Shown here: positions 7,120-14,712 of the stretch, one piece after another
Layout of the letters: each line of letters starts with the position of its first letter
How positions within the stretch are numbered: the first letter of the stretch is position 1
NCBI GenBank assembly: GCA_028876585.1
Contig: JAGWRL010000102.1
Span: 1 to 17,546 of the forward strand
Origin: Pseudomonadota bacterium
GTDB lineage: Bacteria > Pseudomonadota > Alphaproteobacteria > Rhizobiales > Beijerinckiaceae
DNA: 17,546 bases
Direction of reading: 5' to 3'
Translations under genes and position numbers: made by a program
The notes under the pieces: model-generated
The model's database searches: none
Told to the model about the DNA's origin: nothing
What the model saw: the letters and a program-made list of their open reading frames with translations, nothing else

Positions 7120-8656
7120 GCAATTCTCCCACCACCTTCACCCGCACCCGCGTCGCGTTGCCGGGGAGATAAGCGAGCGGAACGTCCTCGACGTCGACGA
7201 CCTCGATCGTGTCCTCGCGCGCGCCGGCGGCCACGGCGACCGCGCGGGCTTTCGCCTCGGCGTCGGCGAGCGCGTCGGCCCGCGACATGCTCGCCAGCGC
7301 GTAGACGCGATCCACCTCGCCCGAGACCTGCGCGATCGCGGCGCCGACGGCGTTGGCGACCGCGAAATGATGCGGCTTGACGACATCGAACGCGCCGACC
7401 TTGTCGCGCACCAATATCGAGCCGCCGCCGACGATGATGACCGGCAGAGGCTCGGGCGACAGCCGCGAGCGCTCGACCGCCGCCTCCAGCAGATCGGCGA
7501 TCTTCGTCTCGACACGCGCGATCAGGCCGGCGTCGAGATGCGCGACCTTCTTGTGATCGCCCAGAAAGGCGCGCCCGGCCGCGACGATCACGTCCGTCGT
7601 CGTCAGCGTCGAGCCGCCGAACACCAGGCTTTCCGTATGCAGCCGATAGCCGACCGAGGTCGGGCCGATCTGCACGCCCTTCGGCCCATCGACGACCAGC
7701 GAGCCGCCGCCCAACCCGAACGAGAACACGTCGGGCATGCGGAAATTGGTGCGCACGCCGCCGACCTCGACCGCGACGGTGGCCTGACGCGGAAAGCCCT
7801 TGTGCAAGGCGCCGACGTCCGAGGTCGTGCCGCCGATGTCGACGACGATGGCGTCCTTGACGCCGGAGAGGAAGGCGGCGCCGCGTATCGAGTTGGTCGG
7901 GCCGCTGGCGAAGGTGAGCACGGGAAAGCGCTCGGCGAAAGCGGCGTCCATCAAGGTGCCGTCGTTTTGCGTCAGGAAGAACCGCGCCTTCACGCCGCAG
8001 GCGTCGAGCGCGACGCGAAAGGCGTCGATCACCAGCTTGGAGAGATCGCGCAGGCAGGCGTTCATCACCGCCGCGTTCTCGCGCTCCAGCAGGCCCATGC
8101 GGCCGATGTCGCTCGACAGCGTGATATGCGCCCCCGGCAGCGCACGCGCGAATATCTCGGCGGCTCTGGTCTCGAACTCGGTGTTGACCGGCGAGAACAC
8201 CGAAGTGATCGCGATCGACTTGACGCCCTTGGCCTTGATGTCGGCGGCGATGCCGAGCAACTCCGCCTCGTCGAGCGGCGATATGACGCGGCCGTCGAAT
8301 TCATGCCCGCCGTGGGCGAGATAGGCGTGATTGCCGATCGCGCTTCTGAGATCCTCGGGCCAATCCACCATCGGCGGCAGCGAGGCGGTGGCGGGCAGGC
8401 CGAGGCGCACGGCGGCGGTCGGCGCGAGATCGCGCCGCTGCACCACGGCGTTGGTGAAATGGGTGGTGCCAATCATCACCACATCAATCGCGTTCGGCTC
8501 CAGGCCCGAGGCCATGAGCACCGATTTCAGCGCCGCGACGACGCCGGACATCACGTCGGCCGTCGTCGCCTCCTTGACGCCGGCGAGCACCTTGGCGCCG
8601 TCCATGACGACGGCGTCGGTATTGGTGCCGCCGACGTCGATGCCTATCCTGATCAT
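7109..8656 (-). CDS. Hydantoinase/oxoprolinase A-type (HyuA-like) ATPase, short standalone form
   Basis: A 515-residue member of the hydantoinase/oxoprolinase A family, actin-like fold ATPases used for ATP-driven opening of cyclic amides (5-oxoproline, N-methylhydantoin) or carboxylation. Visible are the N-terminal phosphate-binding motif GIDVGGTNTDAV (5-16), TTHFTNAVVQR (64-74), the glutamate-containing MGLLERENAAVMNACL (187-202), the second phosphate motif VVDIGGTTSDVG (271-282) and the adenosine-side VIIVGGGSILV (406-416). Typical HyuA and 5-oxoprolinase A halves are nearer 650-700 residues; this short form lacks the C-terminal extension, and no hydantoinase B gene is present. ATG 8654-8656 was chosen because an AGGAG sits eight bases upstream; a GTG nine bases further upstream overlaps that site. 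It follows the OppF-type gene by 43 bp and overlaps the DUF917 gene by 11 bases. Cytoplasmic; substrate unknown. Confidence 0.9.
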   Translation of the reverse strand: MIRIGIDVGGTNTDAVVMDGAKVLAGVKEATTADVMSGVVAALKSVLMASGLEPNAIDVVMIGTTHFTNAVVQRRDLAPTAAVRLGLPATASLPPMVDWPEDLRSAIGNHAYLAHGGHEFDGRVISPLDEAELLGIAADIKAKGVKSIAITSVFSPVNTEFETRAAEIFARALPGAHITLSSDIGRMGLLERENAAVMNACLRDLSKLVIDAFRVALDACGVKARFFLTQNDGTLMDAAFAERFPVLTFASGPTNSIRGAAFLSGVKDAIVVDIGGTTSDVGALHKGFPRQATVAVEVGGVRTNFRMPDVFSFGLGGGSLVVDGPKGVQIGPTSVGYRLHTESLVFGGSTLTTTDVIVAAGRAFLGDHKKVAHLDAGLIARVETKIADLLEAAVERSRLSPEPLPVIIVGGGSILVRDKVGAFDVVKPHHFAVANAVGAAIAQVSGEVDRVYALASMSRADALADAEAKARAVAVAAGAREDTIEVVDVEDVPLAYLPGNATRVRVKVVGELHVA

Positions 8657-8664
8657 TTCGCGCA

Positions 8665-8669
8665 CTCCT
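8665..8669 (-). promoter_or_regulatory. Ribosome-binding site deciding the HyuA-like start
   Basis: AGGAG on the minus strand, eight bases before the ATG at 8654-8656. It overlaps the alternative GTG at 8663-8665, which makes the ATG the better start. Confidence 0.7.
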
Positions 8670-8699
8670 GTTGCGGCATAGGGCTTGGCGGCGGCCGGC

Positions 8700-9677
8700 T
8701 CATGGCGCGGGCGCCGACAACAAATGACAGCGGGCGAGATGGCCCGCGCCGAGTTCGGTGAAATCCGGCATCACCTGCTTGCAGGGGGCGAAGGCGTGCG
8801 GACAGCGCGGATGAAAGGCGCAACCCGGGGGTTGGTTGGCCGGGCTCGGAATTTCGCCCTCGACGACGGCGACTTGCGGCTTCAAAGCCGTCTCCGCGTC
8901 GGAGATGACGGGAATGGCGGCGAGCAGCGATTGCGTATAGGGATGCGCCGGCGTCTCGAACAGACTCCGCGTCGCGCCGCTCTCCACCAACCGGCCGAGA
9001 TAGAGAATGCCGATGCGGGTGGCGAAATTGCGCATCAGGCTGAGATCGTGCGAGATGAAAATATAGGTCAGCCCCAGCGTGCGGCCGAGCTCCATCAACA
9101 ATTCGATGATCTTGGCCTGCACCGAGACATCTAGCGCCGAGGTGGGTTCGTCGAGCACGATCAACTTCGGTTCGAGCGCGAGCGCGCGCGCGATGGCGAC
9201 GCGCTGCTTCTGCCCGCCCGACAATTCATAGGGATAGCGATTGCGGAAATCGGCCGGCAGTTGCACCATGTCGAGCAGTTGCGCGACGCGCCGGCCAACT
9301 TCGCCCCGCGACGCGCCGCTTGCTTCCAGCGGCACGGCGATGGACTGGCCGATCGAGCGGCGCGGATTGAGCGAGGAGCCGGGGTTTTGAAACACCATCT
9401 GCACCGCGCCGCGCGCGGCGGCGTTGGCGCGCGCCGAGAGATCGCGCCCCTCGAACTTGATCGCGCCCGCGCTCGGCGCGCTCAAGCCTAAGATCATGCG
9501 CGCGATCGTCGATTTGCCCGACCCGCTCTCGCCCGCCAGCCCGAACACCTCGCCTTTGGCGATGGCGAAGCTGACGTCCTGAACCGCCTTCACCTCGCCG
9601 GTGACGCCGCCCCACAGCCCGCCGCGAATGGCGAAGCCCTTGCACAGGCCGACGACTTCGAGCAGCGGCGCGCTCAC
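8700..9677 (-). CDS. Dipeptide/oligopeptide-type ABC transporter ATPase (OppF/DppF-like)
   Basis: A 325-residue cytoplasmic ATPase, the second nucleotide-binding subunit of the peptide/opine/nickel-type importer encoded here. Motifs in order: Walker A GESGSGKS (49-56), Q-loop MVFQNPGSSLNPR (94-106), signature LSGGQKQR (152-159), Walker B and D-loop IVLDEPTSALD (173-183), H-loop ISHDLSLM (208-215). The C-terminal oligopeptide-transporter domain has HPYTQSLL (245-252) and the cysteine cluster CAFHPRCPHAFAPC (286-299), plus a late CHLL. Start chosen as GTG 9675-9677, which overlaps the OppD stop (GTGA) and gives the usual N-terminus; the open frame continues upstream without family similarity. 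It differs from its partner in having the canonical DEPTS D-loop region. The HyuA-like gene follows 43 bp downstream, tying transport to catabolism. Confidence 0.93.
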   Translation of the reverse strand: MSAPLLEVVGLCKGFAIRGGLWGGVTGEVKAVQDVSFAIAKGEVFGLAGESGSGKSTIARMILGLSAPSAGAIKFEGRDLSARANAAARGAVQMVFQNPGSSLNPRRSIGQSIAVPLEASGASRGEVGRRVAQLLDMVQLPADFRNRYPYELSGGQKQRVAIARALALEPKLIVLDEPTSALDVSVQAKIIELLMELGRTLGLTYIFISHDLSLMRNFATRIGILYLGRLVESGATRSLFETPAHPYTQSLLAAIPVISDAETALKPQVAVVEGEIPSPANQPPGCAFHPRCPHAFAPCKQVMPDFTELGAGHLARCHLLSAPAP

Positions 9678-10666
9678 GACGACGCCTCCCCGACGCGCCA
9701 GCAGGCGGCGTAATGATCGGCGGCGAGCTTGCGCTGCGGCGGCGCGCGCCGGCAATCCGCCGCCGCCAGCGCGCAGCGCGGCGCGAAGCGGCAGCCCTCG
9801 GGCGGCGCGGAATAATCGGGCGGCGCGCCGTCGATGCCGCGAAACGTCGTATCGCCGGACAGCTTGGGCACACAATCGATCAACGCCCGCGTGTAGGGAT
9901 GGCGCGGGTTGGCGAACAGTTCGGCGGTGGGGGCGCGTTCGACGATCGCGCCAGCGTACATGACATAGACATAATCGGCGGATTCGCGCACGACGCCGAG
10001 ATTGTGGGTGATCATCAGCAGCGCCAGACCGCGCGCTTCAACCAGCTCCCGCAACAGCTTGAGAATCTGCGCCTGCGTGGTGACGTCGAGCGCGGTTCCC
10101 GGTTCGTCGGCGATCAGCAGCCGGGGCTCGGAGAGCAGCGCCATCGCGATCAGCACGCGCTGCCGCATGCCGCCCGACAACATGATCGGATAGGATTTGG
10201 CGATCCGCTCCGGGTCCGGCATGCGCACTTGCGCGAGCACCTCATGCACCCGCGCCAGCCGCCCGCCGGCGCCGCGCGCGCGCCCGAGCCGCCTGTCGGC
10301 GTATTTGAGGATCGTCGTCATCTGATCGCCGATCGTGAACACCGGGTTCAGCGACGTCATCGGGTCCTGGAACACCATCGACATCGCCGTGCCGCGCAAG
10401 GCTTCTCGCTGCGGAGCGGGCAGGGTGAGGAGATCGACGCCGTCAAACACAATCGCGCCACTGGTGATCCGCGCCGGCGGCGTCGCGAGGATGCCCATGA
10501 TCGCCCGCATCGTCACGCTCTTGCCGCAGCCGGATTCGCCAACCAGCGCCACATGCCGATGCGCCGGCACATCGAGCGACACGCCGCGCAGCACATGCGA
10601 GGCGCGGCCATAACGCGAGAATTCGACGCCGAGATCGCGAACGGAAAGCAGCGGCGCGTCGCTCAT
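9674..10666 (-). CDS. Dipeptide/oligopeptide-type ABC transporter ATPase (OppD/DppD-like)
   Basis: A 330-residue nucleotide-binding subunit that pairs with the OppF-like ATPase to power the importer. Motifs: Walker A GESGCGKS (43-50), Q-loop MVFQDPMTSLNPVF (97-110), signature LSGGMRQR (163-170), Walker B LLIADEPGTALD (183-194), H-loop MITHNLGVV (218-226). The C-terminal domain has HPYTRALI (256-263) and cysteines in CRFAPRC (292-298), ADCRR and AACW, as in Opp/Dpp ATPases, where they can hold an iron-sulfur cluster. The position after the catalytic Glu188-Pro is Gly190 where Thr or Ser is usual; the catalytic glutamate itself is present. Start is ATG 10664-10666, sharing one base with the OppC stop (TGATG). 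The open frame further upstream is only the shadow of the OppC gene. Confidence 0.93.
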   Translation of the reverse strand: MSDAPLLSVRDLGVEFSRYGRASHVLRGVSLDVPAHRHVALVGESGCGKSVTMRAIMGILATPPARITSGAIVFDGVDLLTLPAPQREALRGTAMSMVFQDPMTSLNPVFTIGDQMTTILKYADRRLGRARGAGGRLARVHEVLAQVRMPDPERIAKSYPIMLSGGMRQRVLIAMALLSEPRLLIADEPGTALDVTTQAQILKLLRELVEARGLALLMITHNLGVVRESADYVYVMYAGAIVERAPTAELFANPRHPYTRALIDCVPKLSGDTTFRGIDGAPPDYSAPPEGCRFAPRCALAAADCRRAPPQRKLAADHYAACWRVGEASS

Positions 10667-11520
10667 CACACGCTCTCGACGTCGTAGAGATCGCGCAGGC
10701 CGTCGCCGAGCAGATTGAAGCCGAGCGCGACGAACAGGATCGCGCCGCCCGGCAGCAGCGAGTCCCACCAGCGCTCGGGCAGGAAATCCGCACCGCTGGC
10801 GACCATCGCGCCGATGTCGGGCGTCGGCGGCTGCACGCCAAGGCCGAGATACGACAGGGCAGCGCCGATCAGAATGACGAAGCCGAAATCGAGCGACAGC
10901 TTGACCAGGATCGCCGAGGCGCAATTGGGCAGCAACTCGCGGAACAGGATGTGAAACCGGCTCGCGCCGAGGATTCGCGCCGCCTCGACGAATTCCTGAT
11001 GGCTGAGCGTGCGAGTGATCGAGAAGATGAGCCGCGTGTGCCAGGTCCACCACAGCGCCGCGATCGCGTACATCTCATGCAGGAGGCTCGGCGTCAGCAC
11101 CGCCGTGACCGCCAGCGCCATGACCAGCGGCGGGATCGCCAGCGCCACATCGGTCAGCCGCATGATGACGATTTCGGTCCAACCGCCGAAATAGCCCGCC
11201 AGCAGCCCGAGCGTGGTCCCCAGCGGAACCGCGACGGCGAGCACGACGGCGGCGAGCAGCAGCGAGGTGCGATAGCCGAACAGCACGCGGCTCAGGATGT
11301 CGCGGCCGACATTGTCGGTGCCGAACCAATAGAGCGAGGAGGGCGGCAGATGCCGGGCGCGGAAATTGACGACCGCGCCGACATGATCGGGATGCGGGGC
11401 GATCCATGGCGCCAGCGACGCCGCCAGCACGACGCTCGCCACGATGATCGAGCCGATCACCGCCGTTGGATTGCGGCTGAAGCGATGCCAGTTTTGATAG
11501 GCCGTCGAAACCGGGCTCAT
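10666..11520 (-). CDS. Dipeptide/oligopeptide-type ABC transporter permease (OppC/DppC-like)
   Basis: A 284-residue inner-membrane permease of the binding-protein-dependent type. An N-terminal membrane segment (about 20-41) is followed by the short periplasmic loop with the family motif WFGTDNVGRDILSRVLFGYR (65-84), then about five membrane segments between 86 and 275. The cytoplasmic EAA loop that docks on the ATPases is EFVEAARILGASRFHILFRE (176-195), followed by LLPN. The N-terminal OppC domain and the length both fit DppC (about 280-300). ATG 11518-11520 has GGGAG six bases upstream and overlaps the OppB stop by ATGA, so the two permeases are coupled. Together they form the translocation pore. 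Confidence 0.93.
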   Translation of the reverse strand: MSPVSTAYQNWHRFSRNPTAVIGSIIVASVVLAASLAPWIAPHPDHVGAVVNFRARHLPPSSLYWFGTDNVGRDILSRVLFGYRTSLLLAAVVLAVAVPLGTTLGLLAGYFGGWTEIVIMRLTDVALAIPPLVMALAVTAVLTPSLLHEMYAIAALWWTWHTRLIFSITRTLSHQEFVEAARILGASRFHILFRELLPNCASAILVKLSLDFGFVILIGAALSYLGLGVQPPTPDIGAMVASGADFLPERWWDSLLPGGAILFVALGFNLLGDGLRDLYDVESV

Positions 11521-12542
11521 GCGCGGCTCCCGCGAATGCGCACGCGCGGATCGACGAAACCGACCAGAACGTCGATCACGAGATTGGCGACGACGAAGAA
11601 CACGCCGGAGATCATCACGACCCCCATGACCGCGTTGAGGTCTTTCTGCATGATCGAGCGCACGCCGTAGCTCGCCATGCCGGGCCAGCCGAAGACGAGT
11701 TCGACGACGAAGGCGTTGCCGATCAACGACGCGAATTCGAGCCCGAGAATCGTCAATGGCGGCACGAAGGCGGGGCGCAACATGTATTTGAACAGGCGCA
11801 CGCGGTTGGGCACGCCAAAGGCGCGCCCCGCCTCGATATAATCCTGCTTGGCGACGTCGATCATCGACGACCGGGTGATCCGCGCGATCTGTCCGACCGT
11901 CGCCGCCGACAGCGCGATGGCTGGCAGCAGCAGGTGCCGCAGCGCGTCGACGAAGGTCGAGAACCGTCCCTTAAGCAGCGTGTCGATCGTCATCAATCCC
12001 GTGATGTCGGCGACCATGCCGGAATCGGGAGACAGCCGCCCCGTCGTCGGCAGCGCGTGCAGAACATAGCCGGCGAGAACTTGCAGCAGCAACGCGAGCA
12101 GGAAACTCGGCGTCACCGCGCCGAGAATGGCGAACATTCGGACGAGGTTGTCGACCCAGCCATCCTTGTTGGCGGCGGCGACGACGCCGAGCGGCACGCC
12201 AACCATGAAGGCGATCAGGATCGTCGTCAGCACCAGTTCGAACGTCGCGGCGAAAGTCTCGGCGATGTCGTTATTGACGGGCCGTTTGGTGAGCAACGAA
12301 AGTCCGAGATCGCCGTGCGAGAGTCCGACGACGAACTGCTCGTATTGCTGGAGCAACGGCCTATCCAGCCCCATCTTGGCCTTGAGGTCGGCGACCTGCT
12401 CCTGACTGGCGCGCGGCCCCAGCGCCATGCGCGCGGGATCGCCCGGCATGACGCGCGCGATCAGGAAGATCACGATCGACAGCCCGGCGAGCACGAGCAG
12501 CGACCAGAACACCCGTCTGATCAGAAAATAGAGAAATTCCAA
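11517..12542 (-). CDS. Dipeptide/oligopeptide-type ABC transporter permease (OppB/DppB-like)
   Basis: A 341-residue inner-membrane permease. The first membrane segment is at about 8-29, followed by the typical ARVMPGDPARMALGPRAS (29-46) and the periplasmic region with GLDRPLLQQYEQF and HGDLGLS. Further membrane segments lie at about 104-124, 138-162, 203-215, 262-282 and 305-328. The EAA loop is DYIEAGRAFGVPNRVRLFKY (234-253), and the family motif VVELVFGWPGMA is at 279-290. It ends in GFVDPRVR as DppB proteins do. The start is TTG at 12540-12542: an in-frame stop lies four codons upstream and no ATG or GTG fits the N-terminal helix. The weak start may tune its level below that of the binding protein 46 bp upstream. 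Confidence 0.92.
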   Translation of the reverse strand: MEFLYFLIRRVFWSLLVLAGLSIVIFLIARVMPGDPARMALGPRASQEQVADLKAKMGLDRPLLQQYEQFVVGLSHGDLGLSLLTKRPVNNDIAETFAATFELVLTTILIAFMVGVPLGVVAAANKDGWVDNLVRMFAILGAVTPSFLLALLLQVLAGYVLHALPTTGRLSPDSGMVADITGLMTIDTLLKGRFSTFVDALRHLLLPAIALSAATVGQIARITRSSMIDVAKQDYIEAGRAFGVPNRVRLFKYMLRPAFVPPLTILGLEFASLIGNAFVVELVFGWPGMASYGVRSIMQKDLNAVMGVVMISGVFFVVANLVIDVLVGFVDPRVRIRGSRA

Positions 12543-12588
12543 GGGAACGGCTCAGGTTTTCGGGAAGGCGGGCCTGGATCAAGTCGGC

Positions 12589-14139
12589 TTATTTGCAGGT
12601 CCACGTGTATTTATGGAAGTTGTATTCGAACGACTGCATCGGCACATAGGCGAAGCCGTCGAGGCATTTGTCCATGGCGTGACGGACGGTCTGGGTCTCC
12701 AGGAACACGTCGCTTTGATCGGCGATCAGCTTGGCCTGAAGCTCCTTGTAGATCTTGTTGCGGGCGTCCTGATCGCCGGTCGCGCGCGCCGCGTCGATCA
12801 TCTTGTCGACTTCGGGGTTCTGCAACCATTCCATCGAGGCCCAGCTGCCAGCAGATTTGGAATGATATTGCGCATAGAACATCGAGTCGGGCGAGGCGTA
12901 GGTGGGGCCGAAGAAGATTTCGTTGATGTTCGGCGTGGTCTCGACCTTGGTCGCCAATTCCGTCACCCGGTTCCACGGTTCGCCCGACAGCGTGACCTTG
13001 AAGCCGATCTGCTGCAAGTTGGATTGCATCAGCAGCGCCACTTCCTCCTCGAATTTGGCCGAGGAGACATAGAGCAGGGAGATCGGAATGTCGGACTTGC
13101 CGGCGTAGCCGCTCTTGGCGATTTCCGCCTTGGCCGCCTCCAGGTCGAATTTCGGCGCCGGCGCGTTGATATTGGCGTCGGCGAACGCCTTGGGCAACGG
13201 CCCCGTCAATTCGGCGCCGGGAAAGATCGTGCCGCGAATGGTGTCGTAGTCGGTGGCGAGCGCGATCGCCTTGCGGATATGCACGTCGTTGGTCGGCGCG
13301 ACCTTGGAGTTCAGCTTGAGATAGAACGCTGTCGCGGTTGCGTCCTTGACGATTTTGAAGCGCGGCATTTTCGACAGCGCGTCGTTGGTGTCGGGCGACT
13401 GGAACTGGCTCGCCATCGTCAGTTCGCCCGACGCCGCGAGCGAACGCACGGTCGCCTCGTCGTTGGTGATGAGGAAGCGGACCTCGTCGATCGCGCCGGG
13501 CCCCCAGCCGCGGTAATAATGGGGATCGCGCACGATCGTCATGCCGGTGCCGCGATCCCAGCTTTTGAGCGTATAAGCGCCCGCGCTCGCGACATGGGTC
13601 GCCAGATAGGTCTGGCCGTCGTCGGCGCCCGCGTTGGCCTTGACCACCTTAGAATTGACGATGCGGATCGCGGGCACGGTGGCCAGGAACGGAGAGAACG
13701 TCTTCGACAGGGTGAATTTCACCGTCTTGGGATCGATCGCCGCGACGCTGCCGGGCTTCAGGACGCCGGCGAACAGATTGGCCGGACCTTGGTTGATCTT
13801 AAGCAGGCGCTCGACCGAATAGACCACGTCCTCGGCCTGCACGGGCGAACCGTCCTGGAAATGCGCGTCGGCGCGAATATGGAATATCACGCTCGACGCA
13901 TCGGGCGAAACATCCCACTTTTCAGCTAGTTCTGGCACCAGCCCGCCCTTGGCGTCGATATTGGCCAGCCCGTCGTACAGGTTGGTCGTGGCCATATAAT
14001 CGGTGTAGTCCGATATTTTCGCCGGATCGATCGTGCCGAAAATCTGGACGGTGTTGACCGTGATCGTGCGCTGATCCGCGAGAGCCGGAGCGCAGGCCAG
14101 CGCGCCCGCGGCCAAAGCCAGAAGTGAAATCGCTCGCAT
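12589..14139 (-). CDS. Periplasmic class 5 solute-binding protein of the Dpp/Opp-type transporter
   Basis: A 516-residue extracytoplasmic solute-binding protein (SBP_bac_5 family), which captures the substrate and delivers it to the permease pair. A Sec signal peptide is clear (MRAIS, hydrophobic LLALAAGALACAPALA, cleavage likely after ALA before DQ). The cysteine is not in a good lipobox, so it is probably soluble in the periplasm. Family features include NLYDGLANID, the ADAHFQDGSPVQAEDVVYSV block, and YNFHKYTWTCK at the end. The mature C-terminus contains two cysteines (CLDGF, WTCK). Start is ATG 14137-14139, behind a GA-rich ribosome-binding site and in front of the signal peptide; an in-frame start ten codons upstream would bury the signal. 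It is the first gene of the operon. The ligand (peptide, opine, hydantoin or other) cannot be read from the sequence. Confidence 0.94.
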   Translation of the reverse strand: MRAISLLALAAGALACAPALADQRTITVNTVQIFGTIDPAKISDYTDYMATTNLYDGLANIDAKGGLVPELAEKWDVSPDASSVIFHIRADAHFQDGSPVQAEDVVYSVERLLKINQGPANLFAGVLKPGSVAAIDPKTVKFTLSKTFSPFLATVPAIRIVNSKVVKANAGADDGQTYLATHVASAGAYTLKSWDRGTGMTIVRDPHYYRGWGPGAIDEVRFLITNDEATVRSLAASGELTMASQFQSPDTNDALSKMPRFKIVKDATATAFYLKLNSKVAPTNDVHIRKAIALATDYDTIRGTIFPGAELTGPLPKAFADANINAPAPKFDLEAAKAEIAKSGYAGKSDIPISLLYVSSAKFEEEVALLMQSNLQQIGFKVTLSGEPWNRVTELATKVETTPNINEIFFGPTYASPDSMFYAQYHSKSAGSWASMEWLQNPEVDKMIDAARATGDQDARNKIYKELQAKLIADQSDVFLETQTVRHAMDKCLDGFAYVPMQSFEYNFHKYTWTCK

Positions 14140-14347
14140 CGTCTGTTCCCTCTCCCTCGGGCGCTTCACGTCGCCGACGATCTCGTCGCCTGGTCATGCA
14201 ACGAAACGGGATCGTCGCATTGGCCCGCAGGCGCGGCAAGGACCGGAGATAGATAGGTCGGGCGGAATTTCGGGCGGGGGGCGTCGCGCCGGGCGGCGGC
14301 GCCCCCTACCCGAAAGGGTTGGCTCGCTTGCGCACAGGCGGCGCCGC
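14140..14347 (-). other. Leader and promoter region of the transport/catabolic operon
   Basis: This 208-bp gap between the WGR gene and the solute-binding protein gene is the only sizeable non-coding stretch upstream of the eight-gene array, so the operon promoter and any MalT-type activator site should lie here. I found no convincing -35/-10 pair and no sigma-54 element. A GC-rich stem (GGGGGCG at 14277-14283, CGCCCCC at 14300-14306) could end transcription from the WGR gene, but no T-run follows it on the minus strand. A small ACCC-GAAA-GGGT hairpin is at 14308-14319. Confidence 0.45.
14146..14154 (-). promoter_or_regulatory. Ribosome-binding site of the solute-binding protein gene
   Basis: GAGAGGGAA on the minus strand, ending six bases before the ATG at 14137-14139, supports that start over the one ten codons upstream. 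It is among the strongest ribosome-binding sites in the window, fitting a highly expressed binding protein. Confidence 0.65.
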
Positions 14348-14629
14348 TCAGAGCGAAGGCGTCGACGTGCGGACGCGATAGCCCCGACGCAGTTTTCGGT
14401 TGAGCCACACGTCGAGCGCCTCCGCCGCGGCGGCCTTGTCGGCGTGCAGGTCGAGCCGGCTGCGCCCACGCGAACCGATCCGCCCCCATCCGCGCGCCAG
14501 CGCCGTATCACCGAACAATGTCGGCTCGATGGCGAGCACATAGAGGCGAGCCATGTTGCGGCTCGGATCAATTCGCTCAAGCACCAGCATTTGCAGCCTG
14601 CCGGCGGTCGTGTCGCCCGTGTCCGTCAT
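14348..14629 (-). CDS. Small standalone WGR-domain protein
   Basis: A 93-residue protein that is almost entirely one WGR domain, a putative nucleic-acid-binding fold named after its Trp-Gly-Arg motif and also found in PARPs and MolR-like proteins. The core is ARLYVLAIEPTLFGDTALAR (27-46) followed directly by GWGRIGSRGRSRLDLH; the WGR triplet is at residues 48-50. A helical stretch follows (AAAAEALDVWLNRKLRRGY). Such short WGR proteins are common in alphaproteobacterial plasmids and chromosomes, but their role is not settled. It lies 83 bp after the MFS gene on the same strand and 208 bp before the solute-binding protein gene, so it may share the MFS transcript. ATG 14627-14629 has only a weak AAAGG upstream. 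No link with the transport operon is evident. Confidence 0.82.
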   Translation of the reverse strand: MTDTGDTTAGRLQMLVLERIDPSRNMARLYVLAIEPTLFGDTALARGWGRIGSRGRSRLDLHADKAAAAEALDVWLNRKLRRGYRVRTSTPSL

Positions 14630-14712
14630 GCGCCTTTATCGCGGCGGGGCGAATCCACGTCCAACAAATAGGTCGAATCGATCCAGGCGCGTCGATTCAC
14701 GCGGCCGATGGA

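Noticed and set aside
4892..7380. Plus-strand open frames opposite the two DUF917 genes
   Set aside because: Arg/His/Asp-rich translations without similarity; the DUF917 frames on the minus strand are intact and operonic.
7118..8761. Long plus-strand open frame opposite the HyuA-like gene
   Set aside because: Rich in Arg, His, Asp and Gln without motifs, while the minus strand encodes a complete ATPase with all signature motifs.
10667..11053. N-terminal extension of the OppD-like gene
   Set aside because: It overlaps the OppC gene in another frame and has no ABC ATPase similarity; the TGATG junction fixes the start at 10666.
14277..14306. GC-rich stem upstream of the solute-binding protein gene as an intrinsic terminator
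   Set aside because: A 7-bp stem without a T-run on the minus strand; in sequence this GC-rich such stems are frequent.
14140..14347. Riboswitch or sigma-54 promoter in the operon leader
   Set aside because: No conserved riboswitch core was recognised, and no TGGCAC-N5-TTGC element with correct spacing was found.
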